Source: QQVM01 sp964544885 (GTDB taxonomy: Bacteria > Bacteroidota > Bacteroidia > AKYH767-A > 2013-40CM-41-45). From it: DNA of 64,000 nucleotides. The position numbers and the translations under genes were made by a program. A model generated the notes under the pieces. That model saw only the letters and a list, made by a program, of their open reading frames with translations, was not told where the DNA came from and searched no databases. Positions 10,186 through 18,333 of the stretch are shown one piece after another. The stretch's first letter is position 1; every line of letters begins with the position of its first letter. The stretch covers positions 112,312 to 176,311 of the forward strand of contig CAZJDX010000004.1 in assembly GCA_964544885.1 (NCBI GenBank). The letters run 5' to 3'.

Positions 10186-11799
10186 TCAGCCATGCATTTT
10201 ATGATCGAGCGAGGCTTTGATGAATCGTACGAAGAGGGGATGAGGTGATTCAACCGTGCTCTTGTATTCAGGATGAAACTGAACGCCGATAAACCAGGGA
10301 TGATTTTTCAACTCAACGATCTCGACCAGTTCACCCTCCGGATTTATACCTGAAGCGACCATGCCGGCTTCTTCAAAAGTCTTCAGGAATTTATTGTTGA
10401 ATTCATAACGGTGCCGGTGCCTTTCAGCGATTTTTTGTTTCCCGTAAACGGATGCCGCCTTGCTTCCTTTGGAAATAATACATGGGTATTCACCCAGTCT
10501 CATGGTTCCGCCTTTCTTCGTGATCTTTTTCTGTTCCTCCATAAAATCAATCACGGGATGTTTTGTTTCCGGACTCATCTCCGTTGAATGTGCGTCCTTC
10601 CAGCCGATCACATGGCGTGCGAATTCGATCACGGCGCATTGCATGCCAAGGCAAATGCCGAGAAAGGGAATATTGTTTTCTCTGGCATAACGTATCGCGC
10701 TGATCTTTCCTTCTATGCCTCTTCCTCCGAAACCGGGTGCGACAAGAATTCCATGAAGGTCCGCGAGGCGGGAGGCAACATTCGTGTCATCCGTTTTTTC
10801 AGAATGTATCCACTCTATCTGGACACGGCATTCGTTGGCCACTCCTGCATGAATGAAGGCTTCGGCAATTGATTTATAGGCGTCCTTCAGTTCAATATAT
10901 TTACCGACAAGTCCGATCCGCACCGAATGGATCGGATTCTTCAACTTACCCAGAAATACTTTCCACTGTTCCAGCTCGGGTTCATGCTGCAAAGGCAGTT
11001 TAAGTTTTGTGAGCACCACTTTGTCAAGTTGTTCCTTATACATTAACAGAGGCACATCATAAATACTTTCGGCATCAATGGACTCAATGACGGCATTCAC
11101 GTTCACATTGCAGAATAGAGCGATCTTTCTTCTGATATCGGCAGACAATGGTTTCTCCGTACGGCAGGCAAGAATATCAGGTTGTACTCCCAGTTCAAGT
11201 AGTGCCTTAACGGAATGTTGTGTGGGTTTTGTCTTTAGTTCACCCGCGGCTGCGAGAAAAGGGATCAGAGTGAGATGTAAGGAAAGTGCGCTGCTGCCCA
11301 GTTCCCATTTCAATTGCCTCACCGATTCCACATAAGGAAGCGATTCAATATCGCCTACCGTTCCGCCGATCTCGGTGATTACGATATCGAATTCACCGGT
11401 ATCGCCGAGTAACTTAATTCTCCTCTTGATCTCATCGGTAATATGAGGGATGATCTGTACGGTTTTGCCAAGGTATTCACCTTCGCGTTCCTTGTTGATG
11501 ACGGTCTGGTATATCCTGCCTGTGGTCACATTGTTAGCCTGAGAGGTCGGTTTATTCAGAAACCTCTCGTAATGTCCCAGGTCAAGATCAGTTTCCGCTC
11601 CGTCGTGGGTCACATAACATTCACCGTGTTCATAAGGATTCAGTGTACCCGGATCAATATTGATATAGGGATCCAGTTTCTGGATCGTGACGGAGTAGCC
11701 ACGGGCCTGTAAAAGTTTTGCCAGGGAAGCCGAAATGATCCCCTTACCAAGGGATGAGGTTACGCCACCGGTTACGAAAATATATTTTGCTGATGCCAC
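10186..11799 (-). CDS. pyrG: CTP synthase
   Basis: Converts UTP, ATP and glutamine to CTP; cytosolic, the last step of de novo pyrimidine nucleotide synthesis. The 537-residue protein has the synthase domain with its P-loop (GGVTSSLGKG, residues 11-20) and the DPYINIDPGTLNPYEHGE signature. The C-terminal class I glutamine amidotransferase carries the nucleophile in FLGICLGMQCAV and the His/Glu pair in VQFHPEYKST. Length is normal for the family. The gene is divergent from a PAP2 phosphatase and upstream of the surface gene on the same strand. A CAAAAGTA (minus-strand TACTTTTG) lies 60 bases upstream. Confidence 0.97.
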   Translation of the reverse strand: MASAKYIFVTGGVTSSLGKGIISASLAKLLQARGYSVTIQKLDPYINIDPGTLNPYEHGECYVTHDGAETDLDLGHYERFLNKPTSQANNVTTGRIYQTVINKEREGEYLGKTVQIIPHITDEIKRRIKLLGDTGEFDIVITEIGGTVGDIESLPYVESVRQLKWELGSSALSLHLTLIPFLAAAGELKTKPTQHSVKALLELGVQPDILACRTEKPLSADIRRKIALFCNVNVNAVIESIDAESIYDVPLLMYKEQLDKVVLTKLKLPLQHEPELEQWKVFLGKLKNPIHSVRIGLVGKYIELKDAYKSIAEAFIHAGVANECRVQIEWIHSEKTDDTNVASRLADLHGILVAPGFGGRGIEGKISAIRYARENNIPFLGICLGMQCAVIEFARHVIGWKDAHSTEMSPETKHPVIDFMEEQKKITKKGGTMRLGEYPCIISKGSKAASVYGKQKIAERHRHRYEFNNKFLKTFEEAGMVASGINPEGELVEIVELKNHPWFIGVQFHPEYKSTVESPHPLFVRFIKASLDHKMHG

Positions 11800-11858
11800 C
11801 GTGTTGTTATTTAAATGATTGCGGAAAAGAGCCGGATGAATTCCGGCAACACGGGGTA

Positions 11859-11866
11859 CAAAAGTA
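11859..11866 (-). promoter_or_regulatory. Candidate -7 element for pyrG
   Basis: Minus-strand TACTTTTG matches TAnnTTTG and lies 60 bases before the pyrG start. No clear upstream TTG was found at the expected spacing, so this is a partial match. Confidence 0.35.
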
Positions 11867-12054
11867 TTAATATTTAGCTGAGAAAAAAATAATCAGGATC
11901 CATGCCGGAAAAAGACCGGCATCATAGCTTATCCGGCTCCGCATATATCAGTCCAATGAGCAACATTATTCAAATCTTTGTTGATCATTCGTTTCAGGTT
12001 TCTCCGGTGATTGTAAGTAATGATATAAATTGCGATCCGCAATAATCACTATCC

Positions 12055-13017
12055 GTGAAAAGACTTCTCTGCGTTCAGGCATTTATTCTGATGTCCGCGT
12101 TTCTCTTTGCTTCCGGTCCGGGTCACGAATCGCATGCAGCATTCAGTTCCGCGGAAAAGACGGAGTTCAACCGTTTGTTCCGGGAAGATTCCCTTTGGTC
12201 TTTCCGTTCCGCGAAGGGTTTTGTGCCTATGTTGTGGTATAACACTAAAAGACAAGCGACATCTTTTCTCCGGATGTCGGAAGGTCAGGCATTGTTCCTT
12301 ATGGGTGCTGCCGGACTAACGGCTGCATTATACTATTATGACGAAGATATAGACCGTCATTTCAAACCGCTGGAAGACGAGCATGACTGGCTGGCAAAAA
12401 CCAGTCCTGTGCTGACTGAATTCGGTGATTACTATGGTTATTCATTCCTGGCGCTGACCGGTGTTTATAGTCTGGCAGCCGGTAATCACAAGTTGCTTCA
12501 TACTTCGGTGATGGCGGCACAAAGCGCGATCAGTGCCGGACTCTGGTGCAGAGTGGGAAAGATCATGACCGGCAGGATGAGGCCCGGAGCCACCTATGGT
12601 GATCCTGAGTTCACTTCCGATCACTGGTTCGGGCCTTTCGGGCAGTACAATAAAAAGGAGAGAGGCGAAAGGGGCATTGGCGCATATGACGCATTTCCGA
12701 GCGGACATACAGCTGCGGCCTTCTCCATCGCGAGCGTCTTTGCCGATCGTTACAGTGACCGTCCGGCGGTAGCCTGGATCTCCTATGGACTTGCAGGTAT
12801 CGTAGCCGTCACACGTATGGTTGAACACGAGCATTGGGCTTCAGACCTGATTCCCGGCGCGCTGATCGGTTACGGTTGTGGCAGACAGGTACTGAGCAAT
12901 TACAGGAGACTTTTTCCGCAGTATGCCGAGGAGGATTACCGCAGGAAAAAGAAGAAAAGCCTGAGCTGGAATGTAGCCCCGACGCACAATGGAGTTTATT
13001 TTCTTATAAGCTTTTGA
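12055..13017 (+). CDS. PAP2-family membrane phosphatase
   Basis: A 320-residue type 2 phosphatidic acid phosphatase-like protein. All three phosphatase motifs are visible: KIMTGRMRP (K-x6-RP), AFPSGHTAAAF (PSGH) and TRMVEHEHWASD (R-x5-H-x3-D). The N-terminus from the GTG start (MKRLLCVQAFILMSAFLFAS) looks like a signal peptide or anchor, and further hydrophobic stretches surround residues 80-100 and 130-170. The substrate could be undecaprenyl pyrophosphate, phosphatidate or a lipid A phosphate; sequence alone does not decide. It ends 10 bases from the end of the convergent TonB-receptor gene. The start is GTG with no clear ribosome-binding site, which is usual in this phylum. Confidence 0.9.
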   Translation: MKRLLCVQAFILMSAFLFASGPGHESHAAFSSAEKTEFNRLFREDSLWSFRSAKGFVPMLWYNTKRQATSFLRMSEGQALFLMGAAGLTAALYYYDEDIDRHFKPLEDEHDWLAKTSPVLTEFGDYYGYSFLALTGVYSLAAGNHKLLHTSVMAAQSAISAGLWCRVGKIMTGRMRPGATYGDPEFTSDHWFGPFGQYNKKERGERGIGAYDAFPSGHTAAAFSIASVFADRYSDRPAVAWISYGLAGIVAVTRMVEHEHWASDLIPGALIGYGCGRQVLSNYRRLFPQYAEEDYRRKKKKSLSWNVAPTHNGVYFLISF

Positions 13018-13027
13018 AAAAGCCGGA

Positions 13028-15331
13028 TCAAAAAAGCAAGGCTAGTCCGAAGGTAGGTATTATGGGTAACTGATACACTCTCTGTGCGGTGACCCTGTTC
13101 ACATAAAATATATTTTTTCTGTCGAGCACATTGGTGACTCCTGCATTCACCTCCAGACTTGTATTCTTGTTGAACCTGAATGTTCTTTGCACGGCAAGGT
13201 CAAGGCGCTGAAAGTCCGATAGCCTGCCTTTGTTCAGATCGCCGTACTGAATTCCAAGGTTTCCATTCTGATTCTGAAGGTCGGTCCCTGTTCCGTTATT
13301 GAAACTGAGCATCTCATAGAAATTCTGTGTCTGTGTGAAGGGGAATGGCGAACCGAAATTGAATCTTCCGTTTGCCTGCCACAAGCCGTTCTTTCCGAAT
13401 TTTACCGAAGCGACCACATTCACATTGTGGCGTCTGTCAAAACCGGGTTCATAGGTGATCCTTCCATCATATCGTTTCACATAACCCAGGGAATATACCA
13501 TCCATACATATACGTTTTTGTGATCGTATTTCAATACAACATCAACACCTCGTGCGGTGCCTGACTCAATGATGAATTCTTTCTTCTGATAGTCCGGCTT
13601 GTCGCTGTGCAGTCCGTCATCCGCATAGATTTTATCCCGGTTGGTGTTCTGTAACTGGTTAAAGTCCTTGAAATAGGCTTCCGCATTAAGGCTGAGATGA
13701 AGCGGCAGATCCAGTTCAAATCCGGCAACAGCGTGCGTGGCTTTTTGAAGTTTTGAGTCCACAGGTTCGCCGTCAAACTCGTCCGGCAATTCATCTGAGC
13801 CGGAGAGGAAGCCGTAAAAAAGGTTCACCACATCTCTGTCGGAAGTGGCGGCAAGAAAGTTCTGGCTGTAAAATCCGCCGGCACCTTTGATCCGTATCGA
13901 ATTGGTGAGATTGACCTTGAAACCGATTCTGGGTTCAAGCGTGAATTCGGACAGGGATGAGTAATAGTTGGCTCTCAGGCCGGGTTCAATGACAAATTTT
14001 CCCGCGACCTTTTTGTATTTCAGAAATGCGGCCAGCTCCGTTGTATTTTCAGTCTGGCCCGATTCTGAACTGTAGATATTGGTAAACTTATAATCGGTTT
14101 TGAATCCGAGCAATTCAATACCGTACATCATCTCGTCCTTCCCCATGAAATAGGAAAAGTTCAGTCCGGCATTGAAGCCGCCGATTTCGCTGTAGCGCTC
14201 ACGTCCATCTTGTTCTTCCAGTGAAATCCTGTAACCGGAATAAGCAAAGTTTCCGTCAATGAGAACAGATGATCCGGATGGAACGAGAACGAAATTGGTA
14301 CCGGCGCCGCTTGACTTCCAGTTGAGGTCGGCGATCTCTCCATAGTCAACCGCATCAGTAAACCTGAAACCGAACAGATTCCATTTACTTCCCGTCGCGC
14401 TGTTCATGGAAATCTTTCCATAAAGATCGGTGAACGAATAGGGCAGTCCCGCCGTATCAAGATTGCTGTAAAGTGATTTGGAAGTTTGATCCAGGTAGGA
14501 TGTCTTTCCGGTAAAGAGGAATGATGAACTTCCGTCATTGCCTTCTTTTTCTTTTTTAAGCGGGCCTTCAAGAAGTAGCTTAGAAGTGAAAGTATTTGCG
14601 GATAGCTTTCCGGCGAGCCGTTTTTTGTTACCGTCTCTGGAGGTGATATCCATAACCGAGGATATCCGGTCGCCATATTCCACATTAAAGCCGCCCGTAT
14701 AGATATCCGCGCCTCTGATGGCATCCGCGTCAAGTACGGAATAAAGTCCGATGGAATGGAAAGGATTATAGATGATCATTCCGTCAAGCAATACTTTATT
14801 CTGAATCGGTGTTCCACCCCGTATATAAAGCTGACCGCCCTGGTCGCCTGAGAAAACAATTCCCGGAAGCACTTGCAGATACTGTGCGAGGTCGGGTTCG
14901 CCTCCAACTGTCGGCACTTGCCTTATCTCTTTGGGTGTGATCTTATTCACCGAGATCCGTACATCGGTTTTTTTCTCTTCACTTTCCGCAGAGATCTGCA
15001 CTTCTCCGATTTCTATAGTCGATTTCTTCAGGTACAGCTTGCGGGTAATGAGAGATCCGGCAGTCACGCTGACCGGTATCTGAATGGAATCAAAACCGAT
15101 CGAACTCACAAATAACTGGTATTCTCCGGGTGGTAATTTGGATATGGAGAAGAATCCGTCCATATTGGTTTGCGAGCCGTATTTGGTTCCCTTCAGGTAA
15201 ACACTTGTATATATGGCCGGTTCGGATGTTTCTTCTTCATATACAAAGCCGCGTATCTCACCGGTCTGGGCCATTATTGGAAGAATGAAGATGGCCGAAA
15301 GGATAAAGAAGAGTGAAAATATTTTTTTCAT
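13028..15331 (-). CDS. TonB-dependent outer-membrane receptor
   Basis: A 767-residue outer-membrane transporter. A signal peptide (MKKIFSLFFILSAIFILPIMA) is followed by a carboxypeptidase-regulatory-like beta-sandwich (residues about 24-100, GEIRGFVYEEETSEPAIY). Then come a plug domain (LPGIVFSGDQGGQLYIRGG, LLDGMIIYNPFH) and a C-terminal barrel ending in phenylalanine. There is no SusD-type lipoprotein or TonB/ExbBD gene beside it, so it is not a typical SusCD glycan system. Its length and plug resemble the CirA/FecA-like receptors common in Bacteroidota. The substrate is unknown. It is monocistronic and convergent with the PAP2 gene, with a candidate -7 element 17 bases upstream. Confidence 0.93.
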   Translation of the reverse strand: MKKIFSLFFILSAIFILPIMAQTGEIRGFVYEEETSEPAIYTSVYLKGTKYGSQTNMDGFFSISKLPPGEYQLFVSSIGFDSIQIPVSVTAGSLITRKLYLKKSTIEIGEVQISAESEEKKTDVRISVNKITPKEIRQVPTVGGEPDLAQYLQVLPGIVFSGDQGGQLYIRGGTPIQNKVLLDGMIIYNPFHSIGLYSVLDADAIRGADIYTGGFNVEYGDRISSVMDITSRDGNKKRLAGKLSANTFTSKLLLEGPLKKEKEGNDGSSSFLFTGKTSYLDQTSKSLYSNLDTAGLPYSFTDLYGKISMNSATGSKWNLFGFRFTDAVDYGEIADLNWKSSGAGTNFVLVPSGSSVLIDGNFAYSGYRISLEEQDGRERYSEIGGFNAGLNFSYFMGKDEMMYGIELLGFKTDYKFTNIYSSESGQTENTTELAAFLKYKKVAGKFVIEPGLRANYYSSLSEFTLEPRIGFKVNLTNSIRIKGAGGFYSQNFLAATSDRDVVNLFYGFLSGSDELPDEFDGEPVDSKLQKATHAVAGFELDLPLHLSLNAEAYFKDFNQLQNTNRDKIYADDGLHSDKPDYQKKEFIIESGTARGVDVVLKYDHKNVYVWMVYSLGYVKRYDGRITYEPGFDRRHNVNVVASVKFGKNGLWQANGRFNFGSPFPFTQTQNFYEMLSFNNGTGTDLQNQNGNLGIQYGDLNKGRLSDFQRLDLAVQRTFRFNKNTSLEVNAGVTNVLDRKNIFYVNRVTAQRVYQLPIIPTFGLALLF

Positions 15332-15347
15332 AATGTTTCAGGATCGG

Positions 15348-15355
15348 CAAATGTA
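15348..15355 (-). promoter_or_regulatory. Candidate -7 element for the TonB receptor gene
   Basis: Minus-strand TACATTTG matches TAnnTTTG exactly, 17 bases before the start codon. The transcript would have a very short leader. No clear -33 TTG was seen. Confidence 0.4.
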
Positions 15356-15426
15356 TAGAATGAGCCTGAATGATCATCAGAAATTCTCAGCTCCGTTTTG
15401 TTAAAATATGTGAATTTCGGGTGAGG

Positions 15427-15837
15427 CTAATTGTCCAGCGACATTTCCAGAATTCTGTCAAAGTGTTTCTTCGACAGCGGCATAACCGAAAGCCTTGAAA
15501 TCTTTACCAGCATGATGTCTTTCAGTGCCGGATCTTTTTTGATGTGACTGAGTGGAACCGTTTGTTTCAGCTTTTGGACCGCTTTAAGTCCTACACTCTG
15601 CCAGGTATCATCCATCGCCGTTGGGTCCTTATAGGGATTTTTATTGACGGCAGCCAATCCATAAACGCAGGATTCCCCGCCACTGTGATAAACAAGAACC
15701 TGATCGCCAATCCTCATCTCTCTGAGAAAATTCCTGGCCGCGTAGTTTCTTATTCCGTCCCAGGAAGTGCTTTTGTCTTTCAGGAGGTCTTCAAATGAAT
15801 AGGTTTCGGGATCCGATTTAACAAGCCAGTAATTCAT
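15427..15837 (-). CDS. EVE domain protein
   Basis: A 136-residue single-domain EVE (PUA-like fold) protein. It begins with the family signature MNYWLVKSDPETYSFEDL and contains WDGIRNYAARNFLREM and GDQVLVYHSG, which line the modified-base pocket in relatives. EVE proteins read modified bases in nucleic acids, and small stand-alone ones have been linked to RNA or DNA modification sensing; the ligand here is not known. The gene lies 47 bases after holA on the same strand and may be its last co-transcribed partner. Confidence 0.9.
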   Translation of the reverse strand: MNYWLVKSDPETYSFEDLLKDKSTSWDGIRNYAARNFLREMRIGDQVLVYHSGGESCVYGLAAVNKNPYKDPTAMDDTWQSVGLKAVQKLKQTVPLSHIKKDPALKDIMLVKISRLSVMPLSKKHFDRILEMSLDN

Positions 15838-15884
15838 CGTATGATTTTTAGATCAGGGTAGAATAAAAAAAAAAGAACCAATGT

Positions 15885-16916
15885 TCAGTGAACAATTCTG
15901 AAGACCATTTCCTTCAACAACTGACCATGGTCTGCGGAAGCGTTTTTTATCCCTTTACTGCGATTGTCGTACTCGCGGATGATACTGATATTCCTGAGGC
16001 AATGATCCCTGTTATATGACCTCGCGGCGGTTTCATAGTCAGGGACAAAAAACTGGTTAACACCCAGTGAACTGGCTACATTGGCGCGTGAACGGTCTTG
16101 AAGGGTGTGATAGGTAAGTACCTTAAGGAAGAAACTATACAGCTGGGAAACGGTCATCACGAAGGGATTGCTCTTCGGGTTCTTTATGAAGTACTGAACG
16201 ATGAGGTTGGCTTTGTATATGTTTCTTTTTCCCAGGGCGTCATTCAGTTCGAAGATGTTGTAATCCTTGCTGATGTCAATATTTTTCTGGACATGATCGG
16301 TGCTGATTCTTTCGCCCGGTTTCAGGTTCAGTACCAGCTTGGATATCGCATTTTCAATCCTTGACAGGTCATTACCCAGATAACTGGTCATCATCAGCGT
16401 TGCTTTGGGTTCAATCGTAAAACCTGATTTCTGAACCTGAGCTTCTATCCAGCCCGGTACCTTGTCTTCGTAAAGCTTCTTTGATTCCAGTACAAGGGCC
16501 TTTTTATCCAACAGTTTGTACAGCCTGGTTCGTTTGTCTAAGGTCTTATACTTGTAGCAAATGACCAGCAGCGTACTGGGTAATGGATTCTGAAGGTATT
16601 CGGCAAACGGGTCTTTACTGTCTTTGTCCTGTGCTTCCTTCGAAACAAGATTTTTAATATTCTGAGCTTCCTTCACGATCACTACCTGATAATTTGACAT
16701 CATCGGATAACGCTTGGCCGTACTGATCATGGTCAGGGTGTCGATGTCCTTCCCGTAAAGTATGCTCTCGTTGAATTCCTTTTCGCTTTCTGAGAGAACA
16801 TTTTTTTCTATGTAGTCGGCAATCTGGTCAATAAAATACGGTTCCTCTCCGCACAGAAAATAGACAGGCGCGTATATTTTTTTCTTCAGGTCATTAAGTA
16901 TTTGCTCGTAAGTCAT
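15885..16916 (-). CDS. holA: DNA polymerase III subunit delta
   Basis: Clamp-loader subunit that opens the sliding clamp. The 343-residue protein starts with MTYEQILNDLKKKIYAPVYF, followed by LCGEEPYFIDQIADYIE, the usual degenerate P-loop region of HolA. It also has the typical central FELNDALGKRN motif and a helical C-terminal domain. Length is as expected. It lies 17 bases after the AMP nucleosidase gene and near a divergent HSDR_N protein, a neighbourhood seen repeatedly in Bacteroidota. Confidence 0.93.
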   Translation of the reverse strand: MTYEQILNDLKKKIYAPVYFLCGEEPYFIDQIADYIEKNVLSESEKEFNESILYGKDIDTLTMISTAKRYPMMSNYQVVIVKEAQNIKNLVSKEAQDKDSKDPFAEYLQNPLPSTLLVICYKYKTLDKRTRLYKLLDKKALVLESKKLYEDKVPGWIEAQVQKSGFTIEPKATLMMTSYLGNDLSRIENAISKLVLNLKPGERISTDHVQKNIDISKDYNIFELNDALGKRNIYKANLIVQYFIKNPKSNPFVMTVSQLYSFFLKVLTYHTLQDRSRANVASSLGVNQFFVPDYETAARSYNRDHCLRNISIIREYDNRSKGIKNASADHGQLLKEMVFRIVH

Positions 16917-16933
16917 AATTCTTTCATCTCATT

Positions 16934-17704
16934 TCAGAACCTGAGGTGTTTGACGGTGAGTCCGTTATTGATAAGTTCATTGAGTGAGGCAATACCGATC
17001 TTCAGGTGTATATTAACATACTGTGCCGTGACTTTTTTATCACTCTCCGCGGTTTTAACTCCTGTGGAAATCATCGGCTGATCAGATACCAGCAGCAGTG
17101 CACCGGTTGGAATCTTATTGGCAAAACCTGCAATAAAGATGGTTGCCGTTTCCATATCAATGGCCATCGAGCGGGTCAGTTGCAGGTATTTCTTGAATTC
17201 TTTGTCGTGTTCCCAGACACGGCGATTGGTTGAAAATACGGAACCGGTCCAGTAATCCTTGTCATGATTTCTGATCGTGGTGGAGACGGCTTTTTGCAGG
17301 CTGAACGCCGGCAGCGCGGGTATTTCACTGGGGAGGTAGTCATTGGATGTACCTTCTCCCCTGATGGCCGCGATAGGGAGAATAAGGTCCCCTACCTTAT
17401 TCTTCTTTTTTAGTCCACCGCACTTGCCAAGGAACAGCGCCGCTTTGGGTGCTATGGCGGATAAAAGATCCATGATCAGGGCCGCGTTCGGACTGCCGAT
17501 ACCGAAATTAATAATGGTGATGCCATTGTGCGTGGCATTGGGCATCGGCTTGTCACTTCCATTCACAGGAACCTTGTGCCATTCGGAAAATAAATTTACG
17601 TAGTGATTAAAATTCGTCAGAAGTATATACTTGCCGAAATCTTCCAGTTTGGTACCGGTGTATCTTGGAAGCCAGTTTTCTACTATTTCTTTTTTATTGA
17701 TCAT
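16934..17704 (-). CDS. amn: AMP nucleosidase (short type)
   Basis: A 256-residue purine-nucleoside-phosphorylase-fold enzyme, annotated in Bacteroidota as AMP nucleosidase (AMP to adenine plus ribose-5-phosphate). Family features: GITIINFGIGSPNAALIMD near residue 65, LFLGKCGGLKKK near 90, and the substrate-binding motif AIDMETATIFIAGF near 180. It lacks the extra N-terminal domain of the long enterobacterial enzyme, so precise substrate (AMP or another nucleotide or nucleoside) is less certain than the fold. First gene of a probable amn-holA-EVE operon. Its start codon is only 29 bases from the start of the divergent HSDR_N gene. Confidence 0.88.
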   Translation of the reverse strand: MINKKEIVENWLPRYTGTKLEDFGKYILLTNFNHYVNLFSEWHKVPVNGSDKPMPNATHNGITIINFGIGSPNAALIMDLLSAIAPKAALFLGKCGGLKKKNKVGDLILPIAAIRGEGTSNDYLPSEIPALPAFSLQKAVSTTIRNHDKDYWTGSVFSTNRRVWEHDKEFKKYLQLTRSMAIDMETATIFIAGFANKIPTGALLLVSDQPMISTGVKTAESDKKVTAQYVNIHLKIGIASLNELINNGLTVKHLRF

Positions 17705-17733
17705 AAAGATATATTCGTTGAAAATATAAAGAG

Positions 17734-18198
17734 GTGGAATTGATAAAGCTCAACTTCCCGGACTACAAGTTTACGCTGAAAGGACAAGATTCCGGCGGAA
17801 AAAGTTTAAAAATTTTCGACATAATAAGGAAAAAGTATGTGAACCTGAGTCCGGAAGAATGGGTCAGGCAACATCTGATTCACTATCTCATCAGGGATAA
17901 AGCGTATCCGGAGTCACTCACTGCCGTTGAGAAGATGGTGATGGTGAATCGTTTACAACGCAGGTTCGATTTGCTTGTTTATTCACGGGACCATCAACCG
18001 CTGCTTCTCGCCGAATGCAAATCACCCAGTGTTCCGGTAAGTCAGGAAGTTTTTGATCAGGCTGCGCGGTATAATCTCAGTATTGGCGCACGGTATTTTG
18101 TACTGAGCAATGGTTTGCAGACTTATTGCTGCAAGGTACTTGATGAGGAAGGCAGATATGAATTTCTTGAGGACGTCCCTTTTTATGAAAAGAAATAA
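17734..18198 (+). CDS. Stand-alone HSDR_N-type nuclease-fold protein
   Basis: A 154-residue protein equivalent to the N-terminal nuclease domain of type I restriction subunit R. The PD-(D/E)XK core is visible as RRFDLLVYSRDHQPLLLAEC followed by KSP: Asp, then Glu-x-Lys. Further family signatures are VRQHLIHYLI and QAARYNLSIGARYFVLSNG. No helicase or translocase part follows, and there is no HsdM or HsdS gene, so this is not a restriction system. Similar small proteins sit beside holA in many Bacteroidota, which suggests a housekeeping DNA role. The start is GTG at 17734, 29 bases from the divergent AMP nucleosidase gene. Confidence 0.85.
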   Translation: MELIKLNFPDYKFTLKGQDSGGKSLKIFDIIRKKYVNLSPEEWVRQHLIHYLIRDKAYPESLTAVEKMVMVNRLQRRFDLLVYSRDHQPLLLAECKSPSVPVSQEVFDQAARYNLSIGARYFVLSNGLQTYCCKVLDEEGRYEFLEDVPFYEKK

Positions 18199-18333
18199 GT
18201 TTTAACAGTATCCTCCGGTATTGACATGAGAGTGTAAAATTCCGATTAAACGCAGGGGAATAGTCATGGTCATTTCCCGTAAGGGAATTAACTGTACCTT
18301 GTGTTTTCTTACGACGATTTAACCAAAACAACA

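Noticed and set aside
17734..18198. Type I restriction-modification system
   Set aside because: Only the N-terminal nuclease domain exists; no motor, methylase or specificity gene in the window.
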